A stretch of DNA of 64,000 nt. Origin: Labyrinthula sp. Ha. Lineage: Eukaryota > Sar > Bigyra > Labyrinthulida > Labyrinthulaceae. Position numbers and translations under genes: made by a program. The stretch is from assembly GCA_015227615.1 (NCBI GenBank), contig JAALGZ010000002.1, positions 2,542,001 to 2,606,000 on the forward strand, written 5' to 3'. Shown in pieces: positions 23,190 through 36,480 of the stretch. Position 1 is the stretch's first letter. Each line of letters opens with the position of its first letter. Below the pieces are notes generated by a model. It was not told the origin of the DNA. It was given only the letters and a program-made list of their open reading frames with translations, and did not search any database.

Positions 23190-24920
23190 CCGCATCTCCT
23201 TAGAGGCCCTACAGCATGCGACACTTTGAAGACGCTTGGTCTCTATACTAAACATCAACGTTGGTGGTGTTAATACTTATAACTCAACTCTCTTCTCGAA
23301 AACACCAAGGATGCAGACGTTCTGATGTTGCGAAAACTGAACCAGCAGTGCTACAAGAGCTTGGAACGACAGGTGAATGCCTGTCGTACAATACGAAGTT
23401 GGGTGTTGTCAATACCACCTGACTATTTTGAAGGTGTATCAATGTTCTTGTACCTGGAGCTCTCAGAAAGAGTTCTAAAGGTGCAAGCTCGAAGCGACAA
23501 GTTCCTTATAGTTGTGCACGTCTGATTGGAAACGTTCAAGCCATTTTCCTGACTTGTTACGCCTGCACTCGGAAAGAGCGGGGAAAATATGAAAGCTTTC
23601 CTTTTAACTTTATAAAATGACCTCTAGAACAAGCAAAAGAAGATTTACTATCATAGGTGGAGATTTTAAAGCCCAGATGAGTAGAAACTTCAAGGATATT
23701 GATGATAAATATTCTTATTCTAACAGGTGGAACAGAAATGGAAAGATGTTGACAGAATGGATAGTGAAGCATGGTTATGAGGCTGGTAGGTTTAGGCTCA
23801 AGATTGGAGGAAAGGATAAAAGGAAACATGTTACATAATAACAGAAAGACAATAGTGTAGTTAAGTCTAAAATTGGTTTCTTTCTAACAAATAAATTACC
23901 TTTGGTGACGTCCTTCAAACTCGTTAAGAAAATATCTGATGGAGTCCATGGAGGAGTAAACTTTGACCATCAAGCAATTGGAGAGAACTTCCTTTCAACT
24001 CCCTCGCACAAAACTTCTTCACACCAAGACAGGCCAGACTTCACCTTACTTCTCAAGGATTTAAACATAGTAGATTTGGTGAGCAGCAAAATTGAACATG
24101 AACTGGTAGGAACGCCTGGAGATGGAGATACACATGAGGCTCTAGTTACACTTGCAGCTAAGGACCAAAAAGAAAACACTCCACCATCATATCTACAGAT
24201 TTCCCAACATGAAAATTCAGAAGCCTATGTAGCACTGGTTAACAAGAAAGAAGGACATTTTGCAACTGCTACGTTTAAAAAGAAGAAACAGCTTGCCAAG
24301 GACGTAGAAGAAGTTGCAGTTTGTAGCAAAAAACCTGGTTGAAAATGTAGCGGACAAAATGCAATAATTCTTTAGAAACAACAGAACCGGAGAAGTATAA
24401 ATACTCATAAGTAGACTCAAACCCAAGAGGAAACTGCAAATCAATATTACCGAAGGCAGCATTGGACGTAGTTTGGGCGAAGGGGCCCGTCTCAAAGTAC
24501 TGCAAGGATATATGGAAAACAACAAATACCTCCAGCTCCAAGAGCACAGCTATCAAAAATTCAAACAGAGCATTACCACATGGCGACTCCCGAACCGGAT
24601 CTCCATAAAAGTATAGATTTACATCCGCCATCATCAAAATAAATGATAGAAACCGTCAAGCAGCTCAGGAACAATCATATGCCTGGAATAGACAATATCC
24701 CAAATAAACTCGTAAAAACCTCAATAAGAGTGTAAAAAATCATACTTAATGAGATACAGAACATCTTTAGAAGTGAATGCATTGCAAAAGAAAGGATTTC
24801 AAAACTTTCTGCAGCGGCAAAACAATTTATACTTATAAACAAATATGATGATATTCTTTAAGAAAAAACAGCAATAAAGAGCAAATCTAACAACAAATTA
24901 AAAATTATGCAATGGTGACT
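23190..24920 (+). mobile_element. Decayed non-LTR retrotransposon (LINE), RTE-like
   Basis: Pieces of an apurinic-type endonuclease and then of a reverse transcriptase lie in order on the plus strand. Endonuclease: GVSMFLYLELSERVL with VQARSDK downstream (23430-23525), then IIGGDFKAQMS (23640-23680, family GDFNA) and NRNGKMLTEWI (23730-23765, family RNENG-L). A linker (23900-24340) follows. Reverse transcriptase N-part: LRNNHMPGIDNIPNKLVK near 24660-24720 (family KNNKAPGxDGIPxELLK), then a NIFRSECIAKE stretch. Stops and frame changes occur throughout (at least four), and the fingers/palm with YxDD are missing, so it is 3'-truncated and dead. No poly-A tail or target duplication was found. It occupies the space between the unknown gene at 23102 and glycine-cleavage T-protein. 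Confidence 0.72.
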
Positions 24921-25019
24921 TCACAAAAATAAGGCTTAGAACCAGGCGATCTAAGTAAATTTTAAGACTTTTAATAACTATCAAAGAACTTGTTTGTTCT
25001 TTTTAAAAGCTTTTATTAA

Positions 25020-25292
25020 GCAGTTTTCGGGTTAAACTATCGGTCAACTAAAATATTCCAAATAAGATTACTTTATAGCCTAGTATTTTTATTAGTAATT
25101 TTGTGTAACTTTAAAGCATCTAACTATTCAAAAGTTCTTTCCGAGAAGATAAAAATATTGACTTGTACAAACCCCGTAGATTTATGCCCTCACCCTAACA
25201 CTTGTAGGAAAAATATAAACATAGTATTTAAACTTCCTGGGAAAAATTGTAGGTATATTTTGATAGAAGGGTCATGTGCTATAAAAGCATAA
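25020..25292 (+). CDS. Possible small secreted Cys-containing exon (weak)
   Basis: The open frame from 25020 to the TAA at 25292 has no ATG. It contains a good hydrophobic segment (LLYSLVFLLVILC), then a short mature-like part with six Cys (LTCTNPVDLCPHPNTC, KNCRYIL, GSCAIKA). The pattern resembles a signal peptide followed by a disulfide-rich peptide, so a first exon carrying the ATG could lie upstream, but I could not identify a convincing donor site. It lies 83 bp before the glycine-cleavage T-protein gene. It may be chance. Confidence 0.25.
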   Translation, partial: AVFGLNYRSTKIFQIRLLYSLVFLLVILCNFKASNYSKVLSEKIKILTCTNPVDLCPHPNTCRKNINIVFKLPGKNCRYILIEGSCAIKA

Positions 25293-25375
25293 TTCTAAAG
25301 AATTCATAAACCACGTTTCATCTGGGACAAATAACAAGAACTTAAACACAATATTGTATTACCAGTGATCCAAAA

Positions 25376-26602
25376 ATGATCTTCTCGTGGGCAAAGAAAA
25401 ATCCAAACGCTATTAGAAGATTCTTTTCTTCTTCTGTTAATTCCGAGTTAAAAACAGCCTTATATGATAGTCATATTTCGGTAGGTGCCAAAATGGTTCC
25501 ATATGCTGGTTATGCAATGCCGCTGCAGTATGAGAGTGGAGTAAAACAGGAGCACCTGTGGTGTAGATCGAACGCATCTATCTTTGATGTGTCACATATG
25601 GGCCAGGTCAATGTGCTAGGCGCTGAGAGAAATGAGTTTATGAGAAAACTTATCCCAGCAAATTTGGACAAGTTGGGAAATAATCAGGCTACTCTTTCTG
25701 TGCTATTGAATAAGAATGGAGGCATTATTGATGACACTGTGGTAACGAAAACAGAAGAGCAAATTGAGATGGTCGTGAATGGTGCATGCAAACATAAGGA
25801 TTTGGAACATATGAAGCAACTTTTAAGTACTTATGGTTTTGACAAAACTGTAAAAATTGATCATCGCACAGACAAAGCTTTGATTGCTGTTCAAGGACCT
25901 AAAGCTATGTCAGTCGTTGAGCAATGTTTAAAAGCAGACCTAAAGAAACTTCCTTTCATGTATAAATCGGAAGAAACTGTCTTTCATACAGAACAGGGGG
26001 CAGTTGATGTAGGTATAGTTCGTTGTGGATATACTGGTGAAGATGGGTTTGAAGTTTCAATGACTAACGAAGATGCATCTAAGGTATGGAAGACTTTGAT
26101 GGGTTTTGAGGAGGTGAAACCTGCTGGTCTTGCTGCGAGAGACAGTCTTAGACTAGAAGCTGGATTGTGTTTGTATGGAAATGATATGAACGAGGACATT
26201 TCAATTGTTGAAGCTCAGCTTCTTTGGTTATTTCCAAAGAAGGAAAGAGAAAATTTGCAAAGTTTTTTAGATGAGGGATTGAAAGGTTTGAATGACCCAA
26301 GATTTATCGGCTGTGAGAAAACTCTTGAGTTTGTTAAGAATAAGCCAAAACTAAAGCGAGCTGGACTTTTGCTTAAGGGGCCACCAGCAAGAGAAGGTGC
26401 AGAAGTTTTTGATGAAGAACAGAAGGTGGGCTATGTATCTAGTGGTGTTTTTAGTCCATCATTAAATAAACCTATAGCTATGGGATATATTCCAAGAACT
26501 AAAAAAATAGGTGAAAGTCTACATGTGAAAGTCAGAAAGAAAATGGTTGAGGCTGAAATAGTAAAAATGCCCTTTGTAGAGGCGAATTATTATAGAGTCT
26601 AA
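25376..26602 (+). CDS. GCVT: Aminomethyltransferase, glycine cleavage system T-protein (mitochondrial)
   Basis: Takes the aminomethyl group from H-protein in the mitochondrial matrix, releasing ammonia and forming 5,10-methylene-tetrahydrofolate. The intronless frame encodes 408 residues, the family length. It opens with a plausible mitochondrial presequence (KNPNAIRRFFSSSVNS), then LYDSHISVGAKMVPYAGYAM, SIFDVSHMGQ, CGYTGEDGFEVS, and GLAARDSLRLEAGLCLYGND, which carry the folate-pocket and catalytic residues, and ends MPFVEANYYRV, the usual C-terminus. Compared with human AMT, a small segment after SIVEAQLLW is replaced by a charged insert (FPKKERENLQSF, SFLDEGLKGLND). No P-, H- or L-protein gene lies in the window. 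It shows that the host has serine/glycine one-carbon metabolism. Confidence 0.97.
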   Translation: MIFSWAKKNPNAIRRFFSSSVNSELKTALYDSHISVGAKMVPYAGYAMPLQYESGVKQEHLWCRSNASIFDVSHMGQVNVLGAERNEFMRKLIPANLDKLGNNQATLSVLLNKNGGIIDDTVVTKTEEQIEMVVNGACKHKDLEHMKQLLSTYGFDKTVKIDHRTDKALIAVQGPKAMSVVEQCLKADLKKLPFMYKSEETVFHTEQGAVDVGIVRCGYTGEDGFEVSMTNEDASKVWKTLMGFEEVKPAGLAARDSLRLEAGLCLYGNDMNEDISIVEAQLLWLFPKKERENLQSFLDEGLKGLNDPRFIGCEKTLEFVKNKPKLKRAGLLLKGPPAREGAEVFDEEQKVGYVSSGVFSPSLNKPIAMGYIPRTKKIGESLHVKVRKKMVEAEIVKMPFVEANYYRV

Positions 26603-26939
26603 GTTATCGACCTGAGGTGTTCTGGTACATTTTTATATATTTTGTAACGGGGAGAGACGCCTAAAGGTGTGCCTAAATCTAAGTTTCATGGCCAAAAGAA
26701 CTTTCATGTGTAACCTTGAATTTTTGACTAATTTGGCTCTATTGTTCGGAAAGTTCTTTCATTTGTGTTAGCTCTTACTTCAATCGCTAACTACCAGAGT
26801 ACACTTCTCTTATAGCAACACCTTCCCTTAGTTAGCATAAGTTTTTTCACAGAATCTTTTCAATATATTATTTCCAACAAGCTTATTTATTTGATCAGCA
26901 AGCTTCTCCTGCCCATTCATATACACTATTTTGGCACCA

Positions 26940-28690
26940 ATATCAGTTTAGGTATAATAAGAATACTTGAACTTTATAAACAGGAGTTTGCTTCTTACTT
27001 TGGTTACCTCTTTTTCACAGAGATGGTTAGGAGCTAAGTTGTCAAAGTACATGACAACCTTAACCTCAATCTTCGAGCCCTTCAACAGTATATATGCAGC
27101 TTTGAGATCTTTCAAAAGCTCACTAATAGCAACGTTTTCCGTTTCAGTTGAGTTCAAACTGACGATGCTTTTAAAATTACTTCTACAGCTCACAACATTT
27201 TCGCTTACATGAATTATTTATCCATGGATAGTTTTTCACTCAGCATTATTATCCAAAGAGTTAGCGACAAACTTCTTCAGCATGTTGTATTCGGCTAGTT
27301 TGAAATATTTCAAACTGTACTTTCTTTTTTCATACAAATAAACATGTGTTCTCTTCACTTGACCCAGAGCACTAATCGTGGCCTTTGAATCAACTGTAGC
27401 TAACACTTCAACACTATACGAAAACTATGGGCTATCATATACAGCTACATAATTTAGTCAGCTAACTAGTAGTTAGTAATACTATAATCCAAGAGAGCCT
27501 TTTAGTTCGATCTTTAATTAAATTACTTGTTACAGGTGTAGCTATTATCACATGTTTTGAAGTAAATGAATGTTTATTGAATCCGTGAATAGCATGATCC
27601 CTCATGTTAACGAAACAGCCACCTTTATTATCATTGTGCAATTTCATTCCAATGCAGGTTCTTGCTTCTTAATTGTAGACAAATTTGAAACATTTTTTCA
27701 TCCTTTTTTCATGTGCTTCCAGCTGGCATGTCGTATAGGAATATAACATGTTACACACATATATCAGCATAATTATCTTACGTTTCATTCCCCTATTTGA
27801 AAAAAATAGGTTAAATCTTCAACTAGTTCTAGGGATATAGTTAATATAACTTCTTTTAATATTCCATACCATATTTTTGCTGCTGAACGGAAGTCATAAA
27901 TTGAATTCAAACATCTCCATACAAATTCCTTCACCTCTTTGTTCGTATGACTTGGAGGTAACTCCAAAAATATCGGTTCATCGAGAGAACCATAGATATC
28001 CGCCCCAGTAACATGGAGTTGATGAGACCAGCTGCCAAATTCCAATCTTAGGATATAAAAAATACGGCTTTTTCTTATTGGAACTGCAAAAGCATAGAAT
28101 AGAAAATCTGTGATCTTAAAGCTACTTTCACCTCTGTTATTCTTTGTGCATACTCTTACTTTAGCGATTCACTTTTCTTGTAAGTTTCTCACGTCTTAAT
28201 TCAATCGATGAACGGGATTATGTATGAACCACAGTCAGTACGCGGAACAGAATTAAAGGTTTCAGTGCTCTCTAGAGGCATCAGTTCCTTTTCATGCACC
28301 TTGTATCACATTTTTATCTTCTTCACTACTTATTTCAATTAAGTTGTGAAGAGGAGCAGTTTCATCTACAACGTTTTTCCCTGTGTACAACATTTGAATT
28401 CTAACATTTGCTCAACTTCCACCTATGATATTATCAGTCAAAACATTAAAGTTGCCAATTTTACCTGTGGCCTTGTAATCATATTTTTTGAAACCAAAAT
28501 GGTAGAAAAGGAAGGATTTGAATTCATGTTTCTTGATTTGAGCATTTCATCTTCTCGTTCACTCTCTGACATAATTGTAATTTCATCATCTTCTATGATT
28601 CTATTTATAGATATGAATTTATCTCCTATAGCTTTATTTAAGTTTCGTCCCTTATTGAGATTTTTGATTGGAAAAACCAAGTAAAAGATC
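26940..28690 (-). mobile_element. Ty1/copia-like LTR retrotransposon fossil
   Basis: Minus-strand traces occur in pol order. Near 28000-27785 lies a reverse-transcriptase stretch with DIYGSLDEPIFLELPP, like the copia DVKTAFLNGxLDEEIYMxQP block. Near 27190-26950 lies a ribonuclease-H stretch with VSLNSTETENVAISELLKD, like copia VALSSTEAEYIALSEAxKE, followed by VVMYFDN where the family has PIxCDN. An acidic linker-like frame (28680-28438) may belong upstream. The element is broken in several places and lacks recognisable LTRs, so it is old. Confidence 0.65.
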
Positions 28691-30647
28691 TTAGAATATG
28701 TGTACTGGAGTAAAATATATTTATGAAGGGATATTGATCAGAACCGTTGTTTTTTTTTGCTTTCAAATTGACGCAAATATTTGTACCTGACGTTGTAACA
28801 TTTTCAAGGCATATATATATAGTTAAAATACTCGATTATAAATTTGAGGTATTTGGTTCAGTAACATATTCTCTATCGCCAATCAATTTTGTATTCACAG
28901 GATCCGATATTTAATTGTAAAGAGGTTCGCTTGCAGATAGTTTTCGTTTTCTTCTTAATTTATTAAATATATCAGATGAAGGGATTAAAGCAAGATCTCA
29001 CAAGTATTTAATAAGATTAACTCGGGAAAGAAAGGCCTGAACTTGTTCACAACAACCAAGTTTTGTCTTTCTGTTTTTTTATCATTAGTTGAATAAATAT
29101 ATAATCGATTATTCCCCGCCCTTCCATTTGGCGTAATTTATCTAGTTCAGTAAGATCTGATTCGCTATATAAAAACGCATCTGACTTGAAATGTATACTG
29201 AGGTTTCAAAAAAGTTATAAACTTTCTAAATTTTGAGGGCATCTCATCTTTTGTTTTTGGTGATATTGGATCAAAGAAGTTTGAGAAATTACATACTATT
29301 GGTCTAAAATTATATTTTTTAAATAACTTGGAAACCTTTCCATTATATCAATATGAAAATTTTCAAAGCAGAAAGTTCCTTTTAATAGGAAAATGTGTTT
29401 TAAATAAATTGCTTTGGAATTTTCCTTTTTTTTCAGTTTTTGAACTCTACATTCTATAAAGAATGCTTATTGCATGGGTTGAAATGGTGGTCTATCTATA
29501 TATTTTGTAGCCCATCCTATAGTACTTTGGATTATTTGAAATCAATTTTAACCATTTTATCCCCAGGTTATTATTCTCTAATTGTATCCAGGGTGGCAAA
29601 ATATATTTTTATCTAAAGTATGGCAATATGAAGTAAAAAAAAATCAGATCACAGTTCTTGCAGCTTCATTTACAGAAAGACCTTCGTCGAGAAAACTTGG
29701 TCACAGATGGTGTTGTCTGTCTACTGTTGGATTGTGATATATAATCAGATTTGGATATTCTTAGTGTGATATAATTTTGTAAAATATTTAAATTGCTCAT
29801 GTCACTATATTATGTTTTCATTTCCAGAGCACCGGATACTTGAATATCTTAAATCGTTTTCTTTTTCAGTATTGATTTATCACTTGTGACAAGCTAGGTT
29901 TTACATGAATTCATTAATAGTTACAACAGTTTCTCGTGAAAACGGTATTAAAATCCAGAGTTATTTTCATTCTCAGCTTTATTAAAACAAATTTCGAAAT
30001 ATATATATATATATATATAAGATGAGGTAATCAATAAATAAAGTGGTTCTTCCTCCTCAAGACTGGAAACATATGAGTTTTGCTACTCTTTATATCTTGA
30101 ACAGTATTACCTGTCATTTTCTGACTTTTAATCCTCGTATATAACATGTAAAGTATTGAATCAACAAGAAAGAATTGTGTAGTTGTGATCTTCTTGAACC
30201 AAGTCATCAAACTTCCAGTAGGTAAATTTCTTACTATAACATTTTATAATAGTTTGTTTAAAGCGATAACATTTTAAGCAACGGTATATGAATATGAAAG
30301 TTCGCGTTTTCCTCCTTGGTATATATTTCTTTTTTTATTGTAAAGCTCTCATATCTTTCTCTACACCTTCTAGGCAATAGAAGGAGATATATGTGTTTAA
30401 TGGTAGAAAATACTCTAATAGTTAAATCGGCAAAATATGTTCATATATTTTCTTGTGATCGTAATATTTTCCAACTATTAAATTTTGAAAAAAATATTCG
30501 CTCATCTCTTTATACCCTGTTCCAACTTATAGTTGATATTAGATATAACGTTATTAGAAAAAAGTAATCTAAGTCGTCAAATCATGCAATTGAATCGTAG
30601 TTATACACCTCCAATGCTGATCTAACTGTGATTTTATCCTTAAGATA

Positions 30648-30923
30648 CTAGAACTTAATCATTTTAAATCCGTCATAGAGGGTTTTTCCGTTGTCTAAGT
30701 AGTGTACAACTCCGTAATCTAAATTTCTACGAGAAATTTGAGCTAAATTTAATAAGTTTGGGAAATGAATTACCTTATCTTGTGGAATTGTATATTTGCC
30801 TGAATATCTTGGTGCAGCCAGATCTTTCAAAATTGCTATATTGGTTGTTATGGGATGTTTAATTGTGCCAAGGGGTTTAACCGTAGTTTTCATGTCATGA
30901 ATTCTTATAGTTTTTTCATCCAT
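30648..30923 (-). mobile_element. Copia-like pol fossil, small piece
   Basis: The frame resembles the stretch between protease and integrase in copia pol: GTIKHPITTNIAILKDL and APRYSGKYT followed by a hydrophobic-charged segment ending KTLYDGFKMIKF, where copia elements have the VLYVPxLxxNLISVSxL and core GxxxDG pattern. Isolated, short and old. It may or may not belong to the element at 26940-28690. Confidence 0.4.
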
Positions 30924-32364
30924 AAATTTAGAGTAGCTCCAATTTTATATGTATTTCTGTGGTTTCTTCAACACTCTTGTTTTTCTTGATAGAATATCGT
31001 GGTTATAGATCATGTTCACATATATGTTTAGAGGTTTGTTACCGGGCTATGGATATTGAATGGTCCATTATTTATGAAACTTTACTCTTGACTTTCATAC
31101 TTTGCACAATACTTCAACCAATTTGTCACTCCTAAGCTTTTCTGTGTTATAAAATGTATTTCTTTAACTTTTAAATGTGTAATTTTTGTAGTTTCTGTTT
31201 CAATATACATTGATTTTGAACAAAAACTTTGCATAGAACAATGTTCTAGCTATAAAAACTTCCAGGATTTTCAAGGGAACAACTGGAATCTTCGCAATTA
31301 AATAAAACCACCATTAAACTTAGTAGTATATAATATAAGACTCATTCAGAAGCGGGTGAAAGTGTAAGTTCAACAAATAAGTTCGAGACATATTGATTGT
31401 TCACTAAAACCTTTTCCTCTATTAGAATAAATATGCTGACAGGACAGAATACTGGAGGATGATTATGGAAATTTTCTTTACAGAAATATGCTTGAAGAAA
31501 TTTGTAGAATATTAGTTTGGGAAAGATGGAGTCACTTTGCTTGATTATATGGACAATTGGAAAGCATATTTGTAGACCACGATGTCTTACAAAGTCATCA
31601 GCAATCACCGTTAAAAGTTTGAAAGAAAATAATAAAATAATCTGGAGCAACCAAATTAAAGACAGAACCAGGTGTGCTATGTGAATACTATAGTAAAAAG
31701 ATCTTTAACGACGGGAAGAAGGATATAAATATTGCACAGGTTATCTTTTGAATAATGAAGATTATAAATGCGTTAAAGGACTCAATCATTTTAAAAAACC
31801 TAAGACAATATTTTTCCTATGAAAAACAGGGTCTTGGTGAAAATAGAGAGAGGGAGGGGGGGGGGGGGGCAAATGGAGGGAAATTTAGTCAGGCTAAAGA
31901 AGATTATGTAGACAAAGTTCTTAGAGATGCAAAATATATATGGAACAGAAATTGAGAAATCGATCCATGTTTTATTAATATACGGAAAGAGTTTAGAGAC
32001 GATGTCAGTTCTGTGAAGGTTTTGCTGGTGAAATATATCTACTGCCAGATCAAAACGAATAAGCTATTTGTACATACACTTCCAGACCTCTTGGTGCAAG
32101 AAAGAAGAATAAAGAAACTTAGTTATATGCTCCAAGATAAAATATAGAGATCACAAATAATTTCAATTACTCCCATACATAATATATTTATCCCAAGATT
32201 TGAATCCAAGAAGTGTCAGGCTGTTATGGTTTCCAATATTTTGAATAACGGAACTAGAAAGGCCGATTCAACGCTTTCAAACATAGAAAAATAGCTAACC
32301 AATGTTAGATGGGATCAATGGCTCAAACATTAAGACATTCTTAATAATTATTACTATTTACACA

Positions 32365-32990
32365 TGGGGATGGGATTTCATTTATTGATAATTTATCAAT
32401 AAGAAATTTCCCCATACCTTTCTTATTGATTGATTCTGATATTTCCAAAATCATTTTGATTCAATATTGATACTCAAAGAATAATCAAGAGTAAATTGGG
32501 CCACATGGTGTTGGGCAAAATTCTCTAAGAAATCTATATTTCATGTTGTCACCGTATATAATTTTCCTAAAACCCGGACATATAACTAGGTTTTCTTAAC
32601 AGTAGAGCCCTATTTCACCGTAAAAAAGTTTTTCGACAAATATTTACCGCCGTACTACTATAACAGGAATCTTGCCGTTATACTGTGGTGGTACTGCTGC
32701 ATAGTGTTTCGTTAAGAAGATCAGCATATGGCCCTGCTGCATTATTGTAGTGGCTATTCTCGGGTCTTATGGGCTTGTTATATGAACTTACGTGCGGCGC
32801 ATATATATAATATATGTTGTTGGACAGTTTTATCAGAGTTTATGCAGCCAGCTTATTATTGATAATAAATTGATAATCAAAATAACACCAGAATCGTTTG
32901 ATTAGAGTCAAAATGAAAATTCTTTTATTGATAAACAGAATCAAAATGATTATCAACTAATTTCATATAATTCTTGTCAAATCACATCTC
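32365..32990. mobile_element. Inverted-repeat element family B, copy 2
   Basis: The largest family B copy. Its left terminus (ATTGATAATTTATCAATAAG, then TTATTGATTGATTCTGAT) and right terminus (TTATTGATAATAAATTGATAATC, then AATCAAAATGATTATCAAC) are built from the same blocks in inverted order over about 130 bp. The core of about 350 bp has higher GC content and contains TTGGGCCACATGG and TCACCGTA blocks shared with copy 1. No open frame of note. Confidence 0.6.
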
Positions 32991-35969
32991 TATTAACATA
33001 TTCCTGGAGGTAACTAAAAATATTTTACCTTTTGCAACCCTTGAAAACTATCTTTTTTATTCCTGAGCACCATGTAACTCCGGTTCAATATCCCAAGTCC
33101 TGTTCTCAAACAGGGTGATCCGAAAAACAATAAACCCAGCGTGCTGTTTATGCGAACTGTGCTGTAATATATTAAAGCTACTGTTAAACTTCAAAAACAC
33201 TATGATGAGTTCAGTAACATTAAAGGTAAATTTCTATATAGAGTGGTGAGCATGAAACTTAAATTAAGCCTTACTGGATATAATATTATAAAAAAGGAAA
33301 CATAATTATATTGATATTTGATAGCACCAGATGAAGATTGCTTGGATCAAAAATATTTTCACGACTTGCATAGTAGTAAAGACAGAACTGCAAGTCTTAG
33401 CTTATGTAGGTGCTATATATTGAAAGCTGAAGCATGGATATCATTTCTTATTCTTGTAAAACAAAGCTTACTTTGACAGAATATTGTTAGATAATGATTA
33501 AGTTTAAAATTTTGGAAAGGAAGGAAGGAAATGTTAATCCATAGAAAAAAGATGTGAGTCAAATTCAAATAGTTTGATAGAAATCTGGGGTTACCAATTA
33601 AAAACAAATTTAATTTTCTAATTATATATTTATCAGTATTATTTTCATAGACACTTCGGAGCAGCACTAGAAATATTTTATCTTCCAACAATACAAAGAA
33701 AACAAAAGTATTTTAAGCCTTGAGAATATAATTTAAAATGGTTTGAATTACAATTAAACGCTTAGTCGCCTCATCTCTAGTTTGAGGTATATATTTTACA
33801 GCATAGTTTCCAGTTATTACGACTAAAATTTAATAAAATTGTTACCTAAGAGAAAATTTTCTCATATTTATTATAAATAAGAAAAATCTTGTGGTTACCC
33901 TTAGTAATTTTGCTTAAACGGGGAAATTATATATATATATATATTCGGGTCAGTTATCCCATGGATCTTTGATATTACAGGATATTTGATTAGAAATCTA
34001 TCACATTAAAATTACTTCAAATATAAAAATATTCCATTTAAGAAAATAGGTTGATCCCAATAGCTCAGAATAAAGGAATCTAAAAGGTTTTTTGAGTATT
34101 TTAACTAGGTAAATAAGGATTTTTTATGGGATATTATTGAAAACAAACCTGTATAAGCTTCACATGTCGCGAAGGAATCTAAATTGCACTGAGAGATGGT
34201 ACATTGTAGAAGAAGAGTATATTTTGAACTGCAGAAAGGTACTTCGACAGAAAGATAAAATGATTTTTAATAATGTAGTATTAATTTGCCATATCGAATT
34301 GGTTTGTTTTATCTGTTTTATTATCCGTGTATTTAAGATTTTTATGAAGGCAAAATATTATATTTTAGCTTTTTAAATCCATACAGTGGAGCAAGATTTT
34401 ACATAAATGTAGAACCCCTTCGGCCACTGAGCCCATTTATCTCTCTTGCAAGCTTTACGAATGTCTAGAATTAGCTGATTAATTAACAATTTCCCGCCAA
34501 ATATTTTTTCTAAATAAAATGGTTACATGTTCCGGAGAAGAAAACTTTGTGTCTAAGAAATTAAATCGTACATATGCACCATTTACGGATGGGGTCAGTG
34601 AAGTTAAAAACCATTGTTTTCTTAGATATTTTTGCACCCTGCTGTTGCACTTTAGGCTGACTACAGGAAATTGATTTTTTGTTTGAAAAAAAACCTAATA
34701 GTATTTTAGCTCGATCCCTGTGAAGAGCAGAAGAAATTATAAGCATTTTAAGATACTCATAGGAGAAGATTCAAGATTAATATTTTTGAAAAATAAAGCA
34801 TAGTTTCAGTTTTTCCAAGGAACATAAGGTTTGATCTAAAAAATTATGGGGAATGGCATGTTATATTTAGAAACAATAGAAAATAACGTTTATAATTGGC
34901 CATATTAAATGAAAACATTAAAAACATTTTTAATGATAAGTGTGGCTTGAAGTAGTTAAGTTTTTAAGCACTAAAGTTTTTATTGGTAGGCACAGGTATG
35001 GAATGAGAAAAACCTAAGCATCAGTGTACAAGTACTAATATAGTTAAGAAAACAGGTCAACGCAAAATCTATAAGGAGTAGAAAGCTCAAGGTGCAGAGG
35101 ACCGAAATATATTCATCAAAAACTGATTTATTTTCCATCAGGTAATTTTTACAGAATCTAGGCACAAATTCATTGATCTTAAATGGTAATAGTAAATTAA
35201 AAGTTATTATATTTTTAAATTTCAAAGGTGGTGGTAGTGGGGTTTATTCAAAGTTTAAGTAGTAAGAATTCAACAATAAAGACGAAAAACCATAGGAAGT
35301 ATGAAATATATTCTTCGAAATTTTACCTATAGTAATTGCAATTTATAGATGAAAGCATCTGATTGGTTTGAAACTTAAATTTATAAACTATCTAATTGAT
35401 CTATACGCGAAGAAACGATACTGAAACAAAATTGGGTTATATATGAATTGTAATGAGCGTTTAAAGAGTGTTAGGAACAGCATGGGTTGGAATGTTAATC
35501 TGCTTGGAGTGTTCTACAGAGTAGTCAGATACTTGAAAATGAGATGAAGATACTAATAAAAATGCTACGTTGATGAAATGAGTTAATTCAGATTTCCTTT
35601 AGAGATATATATGAAGATCTAGATTTCAAAGTCGTGTGAAGTACTTAGAAGAGCTAAAATTTAGTTACCCAAATCTTATTTAATCTCTAAGTATACGGAC
35701 TTGTCATTTCTTAATGCAATTTACTCTTGTTGTGTCTGTGTTTAACTTATTTCGTATTTTGCCGATAGCCTTTAATTTTATTATTGGTTTGGTTCCGATT
35801 CCGTCATGGGATTAGTTATTCTTTGTTTTGCCAAAATATATACTTATCATTATCGATATGATATGTGATACTGTTATGATAAATGATAACCGATTAGTAT
35901 ACACAATTGGACAACTATGGTTAAAGGAAAGACAAATTTTCCAGAGATAGTGTTAAAGGTAAACATGAA

Positions 35970-36480
35970 ATATTTCTGATACAGAAGCTATGAACCTGCA
36001 GAAGAATGTGTTGTAGGAAGAACGAGACAGTAATTGTATACGAGAACACAAACATGGTTAAATGGACAGGCGAATGGTGACTTTGCAGGTTATATATTGA
36101 TTTGGGAGTATTTGAAAAAAAGCATGAGCTCTGATTTGGTCCTTCATATTGAGAGGAGAAGAGAGTTATATGAAAGGGACATTTGGTATATAGGAAACTT
36201 TGGATGAACTGAAAGTTTCATGGTTGAACTTGAAGATAGAAAAGCTATGTGTTTGTCAGTCAACGTAATACTTACCGGTAAGCTCAAGAACTCTATTTAG
36301 TTGTTGATGCACAAAAAATCACAAATAAACATAATCAATAAGGAGAGAGCTCAAGATACTTAGGAAATATCAAGTAAATTAACTTGAGATCTAACTATGC
36401 TATTGCGAAACTATGCATTAAGATATAAGTGATTATAGCCAAGTATATGAACTCTGGAATACAATAATCGGCTCTTATCT
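35970..36480 (+). mobile_element. LINE-like reverse-transcriptase trace
   Basis: Translated plus-strand pieces resemble the distal palm of a LINE reverse transcriptase: a TVIVYENTNMV stretch in the place of YADDxVIxxxxxE, and, about 300 bp later, SSRYLGNIK with NYAIAKLCIKI downstream, like the YLGxxI...AKxR motif. Several stops interrupt it. The assignment rests on short motifs. Confidence 0.35.

Noticed and set aside
29998-30018. (AT)n tract and the G-runs at about 31857-31869 and 37905-37916 as special structures
   Set aside because: Simple low-complexity tracts; G-runs are single, so no four-tract quadruplex is formed.
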